DNA of 64,000 bases from Solenopsis invicta (taxonomy: Eukaryota > Arthropoda > Insecta > Hymenoptera > Formicidae): NCBI RefSeq assembly GCF_016802725.1, contig NC_052672.1, forward strand, positions 936,001-1,000,000, written 5' to 3'. The translations under genes were made by a program, and so were the position numbers. The notes under the pieces were generated by a model. It was not told the origin of the DNA and ran no database searches. It saw nothing but the letters and a program-made list of their open reading frames with translations. Positions 11,433 to 23,096 of the stretch are shown here, one piece after another; positions within the stretch are counted from its first letter, which is position 1; the number at the start of each line of letters is the position of its first letter.

Positions 11433-12946
11433 TGGAGCGTTACATTTCTCACTCGGGTCATATTTTCATAACAGATTATTCTTGGCCACATCTGAATAAA
11501 GTTTTCTTCGGTAAAAATGTTACAACATTAATAAAAGAAAAAAATGATTTTAAAAAATTTGTTTATGTAATTAAATTTTAGAAGAAAACAGGTTTTAAAA
11601 GAAAAAATAGATAACAAGACGATACTTTGCGACTAATTTTACGTTCGCAAATAATTCTTGATAAAATATTTTAATTTCAAGACTTAATTTGAAAAACATT
11701 ACAGATATACAAAAAAATATTACAGATACATTACATAAATATAAAAGATACATTAAAAATTGAAAGATTATACGATTAGGGATAAAGCGTAACGAGAGCT
11801 ACGAAATTTGCTATTAAAGAACAATGCTTTATAGCAATGGTATACCCAGTATATCTTACTAGTCTTATATTACGACAAATAAAACACTTTTATTATTCGC
11901 GAAGTACAATAGATACTTAAAAAAAGAATGAAAATTGAGTTCTTACTAGTGCCTTGTAATCTAGAACTCGTTTCATACTCACAAATATTGGTCTCTTTTT
12001 TTTATAAAAACTTTATTTTTCGTCTTTTTACTCGTACAAGCTAAGCTATCGCGCATTTGAGTAATTTATATTTTTCGAACTTGTTCTTTTATCAACATTA
12101 CAACCTGATAAGAATTTTGATCATTGAATAGCGTACTATTTATTATTAACGCAAAGAAATGCGAACAGAACTATGAAAATCGACAATATTTCTCAATCGG
12201 GTATCATGAAGAGTATTATAATTATCTTTAGCTATAACAATATGAATATTACGACTAAAGCTAATGTTAAAACTAGATATATAGATAGATGTAATTACGT
12301 TGTCCTACGTAATTACATTGCGCAGGAGACATGTAATTTTATATATCGACATTTGTAATCCCTGTAGATATTTTCTGTAACTTTTTTTCTATTGATATTT
12401 ATTAAAACACGTTTTTATACTACGTCATTTGTATTTATTTATAGAGGACGCACGCGACAACATTGTTTAAAGGATTTCCTACTTTATCGCGCTGAGTTTT
12501 TAGGTTTTTATAATAAACATTTTTTAGTGAAGTAGATAAGTATTTTTCAAAATTATTTTTTGTTTTTTATTATTATTTGAAAATTGATTTCTTATTTTAT
12601 ATAAAAAAATTGAATGATAATTATCAGATCCATTTAACTTCCGCAGGGTTCATCAAAGAGCATGATTTTGGATCTCCAAATGGACTGAAATTAAAAATTC
12701 AAACATCACTTTTTTTGTTCTGAAGATAGAAATCACCAAAAAAACTCCGGGTGGGGGGAGGCACCGATCGCCGGAAGTGTGGAATTCGACGCGGAAAATG
12801 CAATGTCGCCTACCCACTAAAATCCACTAAATTCTCCTTCCCCACTCAACCCTGGAGACATGGGGATGGCCATGGAACATTGGCAAACAACACTTCATGA
12901 GTCGCTTCCGGGTATTCACATACAACACCAACAAACATACACTACA
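11433..12946. other. AT-rich intergenic sequence with a GC-rich fragment
   Basis: Mostly AT-rich, no supported gene. From about 12740 to 12946 the composition changes: a GGGTGGGGGGAGGCACCGATCG-like stretch (first part GGGTGGGGGGAGGCACC) and CCTGGAGACATGGGGATGG. It resumes after the copy C MITE at 13356 (CAATTAACGGCCACCC). This is probably a fragment of an older transposable element split by the MITE; I could not identify its type. Confidence 0.4.
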
Positions 12947-13355
12947 CCCAGTAAACGGAAATAAATTGAAAATTATTTGTATTTTATTTTAATTTATTTG
13001 AATACATTTTGAAGTGAAGTACAGTAAAATTAAGTCATTTTAATCCTATGTCATGAATTAAAATGGATTGGATGTATTGCGAAAACTTTTTTTAAATTGA
13101 AAAAACAAAAATCGCTTTATTCCAATCCCGTTTCATAGATTAAAATGAATTATATGGCATAATTTTTTGGATTGAAAATAATAGAAATTCCATAATTTCA
13201 ATCTCATTTTATAAATTAAAATAATTTCAAAGAATTCTTAAACTTTAATTGAATAAAAATAAATTCATGTGGTCATTGTCAAATTCAAATTCTTGATTTT
13301 TTAAAATTTATTTCTATTTGTTTTAAATATTTTGAATTCATTTCTGTTTGCTGGG
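12947..13355. mobile_element. CCAGCAAAC-family MITE, copy C, inserted in a GC-richer element
   Basis: The left end CCCAGTAAACGGAAATAAA and the right end's inverse CCCAGCAAACAGAAATGAATT are terminal inverted repeats. It carries the TCATGTGGTCATTGTC segment also seen in copy A. GC-richer unrelated sequence lies on both sides, as expected for an insertion. Confidence 0.8.
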
Positions 13356-14027
13356 CAGGCAATCAATTAACGGCCACCCATTTTTCCGAGTGCTGGGGTG
13401 AAGCAATTCTATCAGTTTGAACCTGCCAAATTCTCTCCGCTGCCTCCTTCCCCATTGAAAATTCCTGCAAGCATTTCGTACAAGAGTTGTATGTGATTAA
13501 ACAAGAATACTAGATGAACCTAATAAAAATGATTATATATCATATAATTTGTACACGAGTCTCACTCAAATATTAGGAATCTGGCATGAATCGTACAACT
13601 ATATATTAATATTACGAAAAAAATCTTTTAGCCTTGTAAGAAACACGGAAGAAATAGTTAGTTGCTTTATAAGGTCGTCCAAGAATATAATATGAACCAT
13701 ATATGATTCTGGATTGTTTTATATAAGATTATGTATCGTCTTTTAGCAGACATAATTATAAAATAATTTATCTTCCAAGTTGGTGCAGAAATTTACCATG
13801 ACTCGTACACAACGATTAATGTCACAATGAAAAGATTTTGTTTTACAATTAAGTAGCCTTGTAAAAAACTCTTAAGAAATAATTGCTTAAATTTTCCAAG
13901 CAACAGACAATGTTTTTTAAATGTTTATTTTTCATTAATATTCATTACCTCAATAACTCATTTCAGAAAAAATATTTATTGAATATTTATTTAGTCCTTA
14001 ATCACATTCGATCCGGAAAATTATATT

Positions 14028-14642
14028 GACACATTTTCTGGTCTGGGAGACCCCATTCAACTTGGAGAAGCTATAATTTTGGTTTCAATGAATATTTTTC
14101 CAACAACCTTTTTCTTAATAAAAGTTCAGAATCTCAGAAATCTAATTGCACAATTGACATTATTGAAAAATATTTATTGTGGAATTATAAAGGAAAAACC
14201 ATTAAGCAAAAATAAAACATTTTTCAAAAATCCACTTTTCTTTAAAAAATCATATTTTTGCCACAAAAAACTTTTAAGAACTTTATAATATGGCCTTTTA
14301 AAGTTAAAGAGTCATTCTTTAAAAAGAAATTATGGCATTGTTATTTTTTTTTTTTAATAATAATTATGTAACAAGGAGAACACCGTAATAATTACGTTCA
14401 AGAATGGCAATGCAACGCAACTCTGCAAAACTGAACTTCAATGAGAAACTGATGCACGTCTTTCAATCGGACGAAAATTTATCCGCTTCCCGCGGACCCC
14501 GCTCAGAAACTACCTTCTCTACACAGTACTCTATAGTATTCTAACTTTAAATATTTATACGTGATTCTCTTATTTTATTCCATCTTCACACAACAAGTGT
14601 TTGAAATTTCATAGGGGGTCTCTCAGACACCGAAATGTGTTT
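14028..14642. mobile_element. TIR element (about 615 bp), non-autonomous
   Basis: The left end GACACATTTTCTGGTCTGGG continues into AGACCCC. The right end reads GGGGGTCTCTCAGACACCGA then AATGTGT, which is the inverse with a few mismatches. Internal sequence is AT-rich with no ORF of note. Confidence 0.65.
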
Positions 14643-15230
14643 AGGATTAATATTTTCTTTTCATTGAATATTTATTTTACATAATAATTTCTTAAAAACA
14701 TTTTTTTAATGTTTTTTAAGTATTTATTTTTCATGGATTTATTGTTTAAGTATTTATTTAATATTTATTTAATGATTATTAATAGTTATTTAATGTTAAT
14801 TTTTTATTTATTTTTTATATGTAAAATTATGTTTATTTAATATTTATTTAACGTTTAAACTATTTATTTTTTAATTATTATTTATTTTAAAATCCATTTA
14901 ACAAACGTTTATGTTTTAGTTTATTTTATATAATTATATTGAATAACATTAAAAATTAAACGATAAGAATTTTTTTATATTTAATTTAATTATTGTTGTA
15001 CCATATTGACTTTTTTTCTAATTGTATTTTTATTTAAACGAATAACAGAAATGTTATTCAAGATGCAATTTATTTGCAAAATCTGTAAAAAAACTATGAT
15101 TTTATACGTGTTTATATAAATAATGAATTTTAATTATATATATTTTTTTTTTTATAACAATATATTAATCTGATCTATCAGTAATTATTTACGCAAAATG
15201 TTCACAGATTATCACTTAGATATCAATTTG
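14643..15230. other. Very AT-rich spacer
   Basis: Dominated by TATTTATT runs (14650-14900). No gene or structured element recognised. Confidence 0.6.
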
Positions 15231-15292
15231 CAGAAGTCGAGCAATGTTGATAGCGGTTCAGATTTGGATGGGTGATCGCTTGGAAATTTCCG
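15231..15292 (+). pseudogene. 5S rRNA-like fragment (pseudogene or SINE3 head)
   Basis: CAGAAGTCGAGCAATGTTGA then GGTTCAGATTTGGATGGGTG and ATCGCTTGGAAAT follows the 3' half of insect and animal 5S rRNA, where the family has AAG-TAAGCAACGTTG then GGTTAGTACTTGGATGGGTGACCGC. This includes the Box C part of the internal pol III promoter. The 5' half is not clearly present and the 3' terminus is lost, so it is not a functional 5S gene. It could be a dead 5S copy or the head of a 5S-derived SINE. Confidence 0.7.
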
Positions 15293-15769
15293 AAAAAAAT
15301 TCCTGGGAAAAAACCTCTACAAAGGCTAGCACACCCCTTAAAAAAATTGGAATGTTATATAATTACTATGCTGTATAATTCTAGCATAGTGTCTATAGTC
15401 ACAGAGAAAAAAATTCTTTTTTGATTCAGAAAATATTTTTATTTTTGTTTTATTTAAATGTTAAGAAAACATTTAAAACAATAAATAAAATAGAAAAAGA
15501 GGAACTTATTATTCCATTATATTTAACGTTTTTGAAAACGTTTTCTGAAATAAATTTAAAAACATTTTTTAATATTTTTTTTCTACTTGTGTTACATCGC
15601 CCCAAAGTAATGAGTCGTACAAGAAAGATAAATTACCTATATGGGTGTGATATGCGATATATTCTTACAAGATCTTATATGTTCCTGTCCGAAATTCGTA
15701 TGTGAAATTTTTCTTACAAGATCTCATAAGAATTCTTAATAGGGTTGGCTAACATAACTCGCAAAGTAG
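15293..15769. other. AT-rich sequence between the 5S-like fragment and a LINE tail
   Basis: A short inverted pair ACTATGCTGTATAATTCTAGCATAGT lies at about 15365-15390 (core ACTATGC / GCATAGT). An open stretch at 15421-15705 is AT-driven and shows no family similarity that I recognise. Confidence 0.5.
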
Positions 15770-16180
15770 AAGAAGGCCCTCTATTTCTTTCACTTTCTGT
15801 AATAATCCTAATAATGGTCTCCAAACTCAAATCCTCCCCTATTATCTGCCCACTTTAAGCTGCGGATCCGTCCAAACATATTCACTTAGTGTGTGTCATC
15901 TAATATGTACCTCACATTGCGAACACTCATCAGGGAATGGAACGTTCTTTTTCTTAAATAAATATTTATTAAACATTCCGTGACCCGTAATCAGTTGAGT
16001 GACATAGAACGTGAGGAACTTATGAACATATCCATATCATTCCTTCGCCACATCCCCAACTCACTAATCCAATACCCACCTTAGGCTTTTCAATGAGAGT
16101 GAAATTGGCAGCCAAACTTAGCAGCCAGCCAGAACGCTACGGCCAGGACAGAATAGGACGTGTCGGTGCCCCGGAAATAA
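15770..16180 (-). pseudogene. Non-LTR retrotransposon (LINE) C-terminal remnant
   Basis: On the minus strand, 16010 down to 15871 reads QLITGHGMFNKYLFKKKNVP, then FPDECSQCEVHIR, a stop, and HTLSEYVWT. This is the C-terminal region that follows the reverse transcriptase in R1/Jockey/LOA-type LINEs: the LxTGHG motif, then the C-x2-C...H...C cluster with HT, where W follows the last half-site. A TGA inside the cluster and frame changes on both sides show that it is dead. The upstream end near 16170 is unclear. Confidence 0.7.
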
Positions 16181-16330
16181 AAAGTAATTAGATTTATAAA
16201 AAATCAAATGTTAGCAAATTCTGTATTCGAAGCAATAACAGATAAATTATACAATTAAAGAAAAACAATAGCATAAGTAACAAAATTAAAATAAATTAAT
16301 TATTTAAAAGTTTGAAATAACCACGAACAT

Positions 16331-16553
16331 CAAAGACGAACGCATATCCATAGAGAGTCGAAAAAAATCACAGACGCACTTCTGAGTGAGCGTAAAACGA
16401 CAGAATTGCAACCGAAGCGATGACGGGCCTCGTTGTTTATTTAAAAAATTAATAAACAATTTCACTTATGTAGCAGCCAAAGACGTACGCATATCCGTAG
16501 AGAGTCGAAAAAAATCACAAACGCAACAGAAGCACCTCTGAGTAAGCGTAAAA
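16331..16553. repeat. Direct duplication, two units of about 70 bp
   Basis: Unit one is 16331-16397 and unit two 16478-16553. Both contain CAAAGACG, then ACGCATATCC, then TAGAGAGTCGAAAAAAATCA and CTGAGT(G/A)AGCGTAAAA. The second unit leads directly into the 42-bp minisatellite. Confidence 0.85.
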
Positions 16554-16554
16554 T

Positions 16555-16806
16555 AGATTGGGGTGCCTGTTTAATGTGAGTCTCTTTGCCTCTCACAGAT
16601 TGGGGTGCCTGTATAATGTCAGTCCCCTTGCCTTTCACAGATTGGGGTGCCTGTTTAATGTGAGTCCCTTTGCCTTTCACAGATTGAGGTGCTTGTTTAT
16701 TGTAAGTCCCCTTGCCTTTCACAGATTGGCGTGCTTGTTTATTGTGAGTCCTCTTGCCTCTCAAAGATTGGGATGCTTTTTTAATATGAGTCCCCTTGCC
16801 TCTCAC
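16555..16806. repeat. Minisatellite, exactly six 42-bp units, open on the minus strand
   Basis: Units start at 16555, 16597, 16639, 16681, 16723 and 16765, each opening AGATTG and ending TCTCAC/TTTCAC or TCTCAA. All are 42 bp with no indels. The minus strand reads a 14-residue repeat of the type KGKGTHIKQAPQSV throughout with no stop. The reading frame continues about 30 residues past the last unit (to 16462). No start, family or flanking gene supports real expression, so I list it as a repeat. Confidence 0.9.
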
Positions 16807-17099
16807 TATGCCAGGTTGTTTTGTTTAATATTACTTGTATACTTGTAACCATGCTTTTCTCTTTGATGGAATTTATTGTTTCATAGAGAAGCACATTAAC
16901 ATCAATAGAAAAACAAAGAGAAAGCAGTGGTTTTTTTCTTGTTTAATTTTGTTTCTTTCTTTGGCTTTGAGTTTCCAACTGCAATGTCTCAGTTTGCATT
17001 AGTAAATGCAGTGATGATGTGAATTGAAAAATGTCTGTAAAATGGAACGGTGGGCTATCTGATTTTTTCATATTTTTCTAATTAAATATTGTGTTTGCG

Positions 17100-20000
17100 C
17101 AGGAATATTTTTCATTATTTGACAGAATTTCATTTCTGTATTTTATAGTTTTTTTTCTATTTCTTTGTTCGGTACAGCATTTACAATGAAATTGATGATA
17201 CCTTTGCGGGCAGCGGACATGTACATGTCTAATTCGCAAATGGAGTATACGAGCCAGATGCAATGATGTATCCCCAAATGCAGACACCACAATTTTCGTC
17301 TATATTATTTTTTTGTTTTTTGTAAAGAAACGTCTTTTGGAATGTGTAAAATCCATTTATCCTACGAATTGATGTTAACGTGTTCCTCTATGAAGCGACA
17401 AATTTCATCAAATATTTTGTCATTAGGATTTCCATGCAGTGAATTGTACATCACAATTGTTTTTTGGCTGCATTATTATTAGCAATGTCCAGTGATCTGC
17501 ATAATGAATGGGTATGAGCCATACGGGCTACTTTGTCACTGCAATTGTAGATGCCCACTTGTGAAACCCATCGCCTACAAATCCCTGTCTTAAAATATTT
17601 TTACAAAAGTATGTATCAAAACATATAAGCGAAAATTTCTTTTTTTCCGCAATTGCAGATAAAAAACTGAAGAACGCATTTATGACATTGTCATCCAAGT
17701 ACTTGTTATTATTCTTAAATAGCATCTCCGTTCTGAAACTTTGTGGTTTAACGACAAATCCATTAATGTCTTTTTTTATATTGGGAAAATCTTCCGGGTA
17801 TGTCATTTTTTTATCGAAAAAAATTTTATCTACTGTTGCAATATTAGTTATATTCTTAGATGGTTTGAATTTTTTCAACGGTTCCGAAGACCTGTCATCT
17901 TCATGGAGCACCTTACATTCTTTATTTTGCACATTCATATTTGCGTCGTTATCATCAATTGAGACATGCTTACAATATTTTAAAAATCTGTTTATTGTAT
18001 GCTTTTTGGACGGAGGGTTCCAATAGCGCACATCCCGATAGCCTACCAACCAATCATCTTGACTTATCTAACTCAACCTACGGAAAATCTCTAGGCATCT
18101 GCCATTGTGAGTGGTTTGTGTGCTATCGGGATGTGCGCTATCGGGACCCGCCGCTTTTTTGGTCTTTTCCACGTCTCTATAGTTGTTTCTTCATCATCGG
18201 GGATTACATGTTCAATTTTTTCCTGTTGTGAAGTTCTAAGCGGAAATTGTCGCTCTTTTAATCTCGCTTTTATTATTTCAAAATTTTTCGTAATGAAACA
18301 AGGTGCGGGAATAAGCGTTTCTCCGTCTAGAATATTATGTTTTACAATGTTTAAATAATTTTTTTATAGGAGCGTTGCTATCAGCAACTTACAATTAGTC
18401 CGAACTGCAATTGCGACCGCCGACCACAAAGGGAAATACGGCAATAGAAATTCCGTTATATATTTAATAAGGTCTGTTGAAAAAAATGGATTAGATACAG
18501 GGATGGTACTGCATCTGTCCAAAGTACTAATTTCAATTGGTTTAAATGTACAATAATAAGGCGACACTTTTCTTTTGTACGATATTTTCCTTTCAGCTTC
18601 TAGTGATATGTACGAACTAGAATCATGGCTTACATCTTCTTTAATAATAATCTATACGGATGTAATCAGCTGGTTGAAATTAATACATTTGTTTTTCAAT
18701 CCAAATAATTTGACAAATACGACATACACTTTTGCTGCGATTGATATACATTTACAGTGTAACATTTTTGCTATAAGCGATGTCTATAGCTATAAGCAAT
18801 AGAACGTATGTGTTTCTGCTCCTTCTTTTTTGTCTTTTGACTTACAGTCTTGATAAAATGTGAAGAACAAACATGAAAAGGCTGTTACATTCATTTCGCT
18901 TTTCATATTCTTCTCGTATTTATCATATATATATATTGTATATATGATGATAAATTCATGCCATTCAATGCTTTATAAGTTGACTGTAAAAGTGCTAAGC
19001 TGAGATCCGTTTTGAGTTTCTTTATCCTTTGTGTCGATATTTTTTTGGTGGGGAAGACAAGTTGTCATTAAGAACATTAAGGAAATGCTGTATTGCAGTT
19101 ATGTCATGCTTCGACGATATAAATTCACCGATGGGCAACAGCCCTACGTCATTTTTATTTCCCGGCATAATGAGTGCATAATAATAAATCGTCGAGACAG
19201 AATTCAATTTTTTCGGTTGTGCAATGATAGAACCAGTTGCATCCAAATGAATATGTTTCACCTTATCTGAAGCTAAGTACCGCAATTGTTTCTTGATGAA
19301 CAAAATGATGGATAGCAGTAGGAATAAAAATTCTTAGATGTATCCATTAATAGTTTTGCCTTGGATCTGTATTTGTTGCTGATCATATAATTTCAGCATA
19401 AAAATCATAAAATCTTTACTGAGATCACATTTGGACCGATTTTCACTAGAAATTTTTTTCAGGAGATCTAAACTTGGTGCTGAGTTTAAGTTTCCTGCTT
19501 TCAAATCTTCATCACTTGCATAAAGCATCTTCAATTTGACAGCAATCGGTGAATGCTTTTCAAGTTCACCAGCAATTGCTGCTCTTTCTTTTCCACGTAT
19601 GTGACGGTAATGGCATTCCTCGGAGTAATAAATATTTCGAGATAAATAAACATGCACAGTGTGGTCAGTGTGGGGGCTTTGAATTTTTTCAGCGATATAA
19701 AATTTAAATGCTGCGCATGTGGCATGCTTGCAAATTCCTGCTGCTTGAAAAAATGAAGTACTCTTTTTTAATGCATTCTTACATTTATGCTATTTTATAG
19801 CTAAGCCGCAAAATGAATATTGTTTTTGAAATTCAGCATTGAATGCATCAGTCCAGCCTTTTCGTAAAAGCTGACCCAGTAGGTCAATCCAGAATTCTTC
19901 CCAAAAATGTTTGAGAAGCATAATGGGGCTTCCATATAGTGATGCATCATTTCTAGAATTTTCCTCTGTCTCGAGATTTAAGAAGAGAATATTATCGTTT

Positions 20001-20452
20001 GAACGATTTAAAATTAAAACGTCTTTCGAGTTATTGCTCTGCAAAGAATCTGATAACGACGAAAAGTGCTTAATAATGTCCACATTGTGAGGAAACAGCT
20101 CTAGAAACGTCGTTTCTCTTGGTAAATCATTATACAGAGAATCATGTTCTGTAACAGCATCCTTATCTTCATTTAAGTCTGAGTCTATCAATTCCTGCGC
20201 TTGTTTAATGTTTATACGTGAATAAACATTTTGACAAATGTAATTACAATGTTGCCTAAATATATCATAATATTTTTTCTGGTACTTTTTGATTATACGA
20301 TCATCAACATTGCATAAAATAATACGGCAAATATCTATCCATATACATTTAATGGATTGTTTTTGCAAACGCTCAATAAAATCATAAATGTTGTCATCAT
20401 ATTTCTTATATACCTGACAAATAGAATTACAAATTGTATCAACGGATAGCAT
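17100..20452 (-). pseudogene. Decayed DNA transposon: RNase H-like transposase plus Ulp1-type protease
   Basis: Read on the minus strand, this is one broken coding region. From 20452 to 19790 it is open for 220 residues and then hits a stop. Continuing past it comes a Cys-His cluster (AAGICKHATCAAFKFYI, about 19735-19690), RHIRGKERAAIAGELEKHS (19605), and PSLDLLKKI. At 19303-19025 lies LRYLASDKVKHIHLDATGSI, then YYYALIMPG and ISSKHDITAIQHFLNVL, which looks like a DDE/RNase H-fold transposase core with the first Asp in DATG. At 18240-17250 there is a Ulp1/C48 protease: NAFFSFLSAI, catalytic-His HYADHWTLLII (about 17500), and DENCGVCIWGY (about 17300) with the catalytic Cys. Several stops, frameshifts and an inserted MITE (18011-18152) disable it. 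Transposons that couple a transposase with Ulp1 are known (some MULE and KDZ-type elements); I cannot settle the superfamily. The terminal repeats were not found. Confidence 0.7.
18011..18152. mobile_element. Short MITE inserted in the Ulp1 reading frame
   Basis: ATAGCGCACATCCCGATAG (18023-18041) and its exact reverse complement (18123-18141) face each other about 80 bp apart. The match extends outward with mismatches, GGGTTCCA against TGGGACCC-type ends. A near-identical GCTTTTTGG (18001-18009) and GCTTTTTTGG (18153-18162) flank the element, fitting a 9-10 bp target duplication of the MULE kind. The interrupted protein reads TWKRPKKRR before and NPPSKKHTINRF after. Confidence 0.75.
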
Positions 20453-21164
20453 TGAAATGTACTTTTCATTGTTATTCTATAACTTTGCTTATCTTTATAA
20501 ATAAAATACAAAAAAAAATAATAAAATAGATTATTAAGATAAAATATTTGCATTAATAAATTATTAAGATAGAATATTTGCATTAAAAAATGAACTAAGA
20601 CAAATACTGCAATTAATGAAGAAAAGTATAAAATATATCGCAAATGATAAAGAAAAAAAACAGAATAATGATTTCGCAGAGCCACAAACTATAATGCAAT
20701 CTACATTTGGTGAGAAAATAATTCGACAGAAGAAGGCAATCGTCTCCGCTTCGCGAGATTTCCGTTCCAGATGTGCCACGTGCATGGCAGAGGGGGTGGA
20801 GGACGTTGGCATGCGCATAGTCTGATGTCCCCCACCGCTTGAGTGGAAGACATCAGCCGGCTATGCGCATGTGGTCACGGCGTATATTCACGTCGCAACA
20901 TCTCGTCGATATGACAGGTATCCTAACCTCAATAGTCGTCAATTTTGGTGCTTGATATCTCAGTTCGCAAGGCAGTCCGACACTTTTTTCTGTCAGTTTC
21001 GTTCATTTTAAGTAAAAACGCGTTGAATGAGTCTAATTTCATCAAAATTAGAAGTGATGGAAATGTTCTGTATAGTTACCATTATTATTATTATTATTAT
21101 TTATTTATTTATATTTTATTTGTATTTAAATAATTCGTATTTATAATTCGAAAAACAAGGCCAT
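20453..21164. other. Sequence upstream of the transposase relic
   Basis: This probably includes the element's 5' end. A GC-richer stretch at 20740-20980 (TGCCACGTGCATGGCAGAGG, CTATGCGCATGTGGTCACGG) is followed by ATT repeats at 21081-21115. No coding exon supported. Confidence 0.4.
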
Positions 21165-21704
21165 GAAGAAGATGCGAAACACGATTGAACGCGACACGAC
21201 TTCGCATCATTCATCGTATTCGACTGACATTGGCACGAACGCCCGACATTTCACTTCACTTTCGACACTCTACAGCATTCTCAAAACAGCCACTCGCATT
21301 AAAAACTCGTACGGGACGACGAGGATGCGAGTTGAAATGCGTCACGACACGTCGCCGTCCCGCCTGACTTTCCAACTGGTCGACCGTGGCAGACAGTTGC
21401 AGACGTTGCAGAGTACTGCGTACTGCGCACTAGTGGTGTAAACGGCGCAGGCGCGGCCCACACCACTACGCAGTACGGCGACGGTGATCGGTCTCGGTCG
21501 GTCAGGCAGGAGGCGCGATGTCTCTACGCATTCAACTCGCATCCTCGTCGTCCCGTACGAGTTTTTGATGCGAGCGAGTATTTCGAGAGTGCCGTGGAGT
21601 GTCGAAAGTGAAGTGAAATATCGGGCGTTCATGTCAACGTCGTCAGTCGAATATGATGCATGATGCGAAGTCGTGTCGCGTTTAATCGTATTTTGCATCT
21701 TCTC
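21165..21704. mobile_element. Long inverted repeat (foldback) element, about 178-bp arms
   Basis: The left arm 21165-21342 (GAAGATGCGAAACACGATTG ... GATGCGAGTTGAAATGCGT) is matched inversely by 21527-21704 (ACGCATTCAACTCGCATCCT ... GTATTTTGCATCTTC). The loop is about 184 bp, GC-rich, and contains a further inverted pair around GTACTGCG/CGCAGTAC with ACTAGTGGTGT/ACACCACT. Open frames in both arms are mirror copies of each other and not genes. Confidence 0.85.
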
Positions 21705-22840
21705 CGTTGCTTCATATCCCGAGTTTCACACGCGTATGAGTATCAGAAGTGTTTCGAAAGTGCTAAAAACGAAGAGCCAAATGTGAATCAAGATGAATCG
21801 TTGTGAGGAGAGTCTTGAATCTTGAATATTCGACAGCTGTGGCAGAGACGGAGCTGGACGGTGCGACCAGCGGCGATCGGTGAGTCAATTACTTGTATTC
21901 GGTATTCGCACCTCGTTCCCATTGCGTTCACGTAAATGATCGTCGGTACAGTGCGACGAGACGAACGAATCGGTCGCATGAAAGCGATTAAGAACGATTT
22001 GAAGTTGACGTTCGTGTACGCGCGAGAAAAAGAAAAAGAAACAGGAAACTTTTCATTTCATTAGTAAGTAGAATTATTGATTAATTTTTTAAGTTTGCAA
22101 GAAATTTATTATTTAATAAAAAAATTATGTTTATACATATTTAAATAATAATAATAAGGTATTTAAATAATTCATAATTTTTAGATTACCAAAAGATATT
22201 AATCGAAAAAATAAATGGCTTGAAGTATTAAACTTAAAATATTGGTGTCAGTATAGTTTTGAATATAGCTCCGCGTAGTCACGTTCTTCTGACATCCCAG
22301 CTTTATGTAGCCCGAATATAGCCGAACACTGCGGAAATAGCCGAAGTACCGGTAGTCCCCCTTTACCCGCTAATCTCAGCTACCCCTCGTATATAGGCTC
22401 CGTCAACCTTAGTCTATGACGCCAACTGTTTGTGTGTTGGGCTAACAACTACGATTACTATTCTGTTACAATTATCTTTCTGCTTAGGCTCTAAAAAACT
22501 GGTGTTTATAAGAATTGTTGCATTAATGTTTACTAGATTTTAAGAAAAAATAGTTTGCCATCCTCTTGTCGCCTTTAAAATTATAAGGTACAGAAAGAAT
22601 CAGTATAAATAAAAGTTTTAATTTCTAAAATGTTAAAACAAAAATCTAAAAGACATGAATATTTTTTTATATTGACTCAATTCGAGACGAAATACTTCTT
22701 AAAGATAATATTTATATTTGATTTCAATAAATATAAAAAATATTCTAGAAACAAAACTTCTTTGGCTTTTTATATATTTTATAACTCTCGTTTACAACTA
22801 TAAGATACATAAAGAACCATAAAAGTTTTCAGAATTCAAG
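21705..22840. other. Intergenic sequence
   Basis: GC-moderate to 22060, then AT-rich. No supported gene. A stretch at 22255-22440 (CATCCCAGCTTTATGTAGCC ... GTCTATGACGCCAACTGTTT) is less AT-rich than its surroundings and unexplained. Confidence 0.4.
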
Positions 22841-22842
22841 AG

Positions 22843-23096
22843 ATCCATGCAGGTTCGAACTCTGGCTGAGGTGTTATTTTTTCACAATAAAATATTTTAC
22901 AGTTTTTCCGAGGAAGGAGATATTATATTATATGCTTCTAAAAACATTAATATTCTAATTTCATGACTGTGTTTTAAGTCCGACAAATATGCGATGCGTA
23001 GTTTGAGTTGGAAATTGTAATAAAAAAAATCAAAAATTATTTTGCACCAAGAACAGCTGTGACTAACAAAACAGCCTTCTATTCTTGTGTCATAAA
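22843..23096 (+). mobile_element. SINE-like repeat with tRNA-like B box, copy 1
   Basis: It contains AAGAGATCCATGCAGGTTCGA then ACTCTGGCTGAGGTG, that is, a tRNA-type B box (GGTTCGAACTC). The body has TTTTAAGTCCGACAAATATG, GCGTAGTTTGAGTTGG, and a GCACCAAGAACAGCTGTG tail. The same family lies inverted at 30550-30850. Confidence 0.65.

Noticed and set aside
17682..18358. + strand open frames over the Ulp1 region
   Set aside because: Antisense shadow of the transposon relic; the catalytic HYADHW and ENCGVC motifs are on the - strand.
21163..21698. Two open frames of about 100 residues with similar sequence
   Set aside because: They are the two mirror arms of the foldback element read from opposite strands, so similarity is expected.
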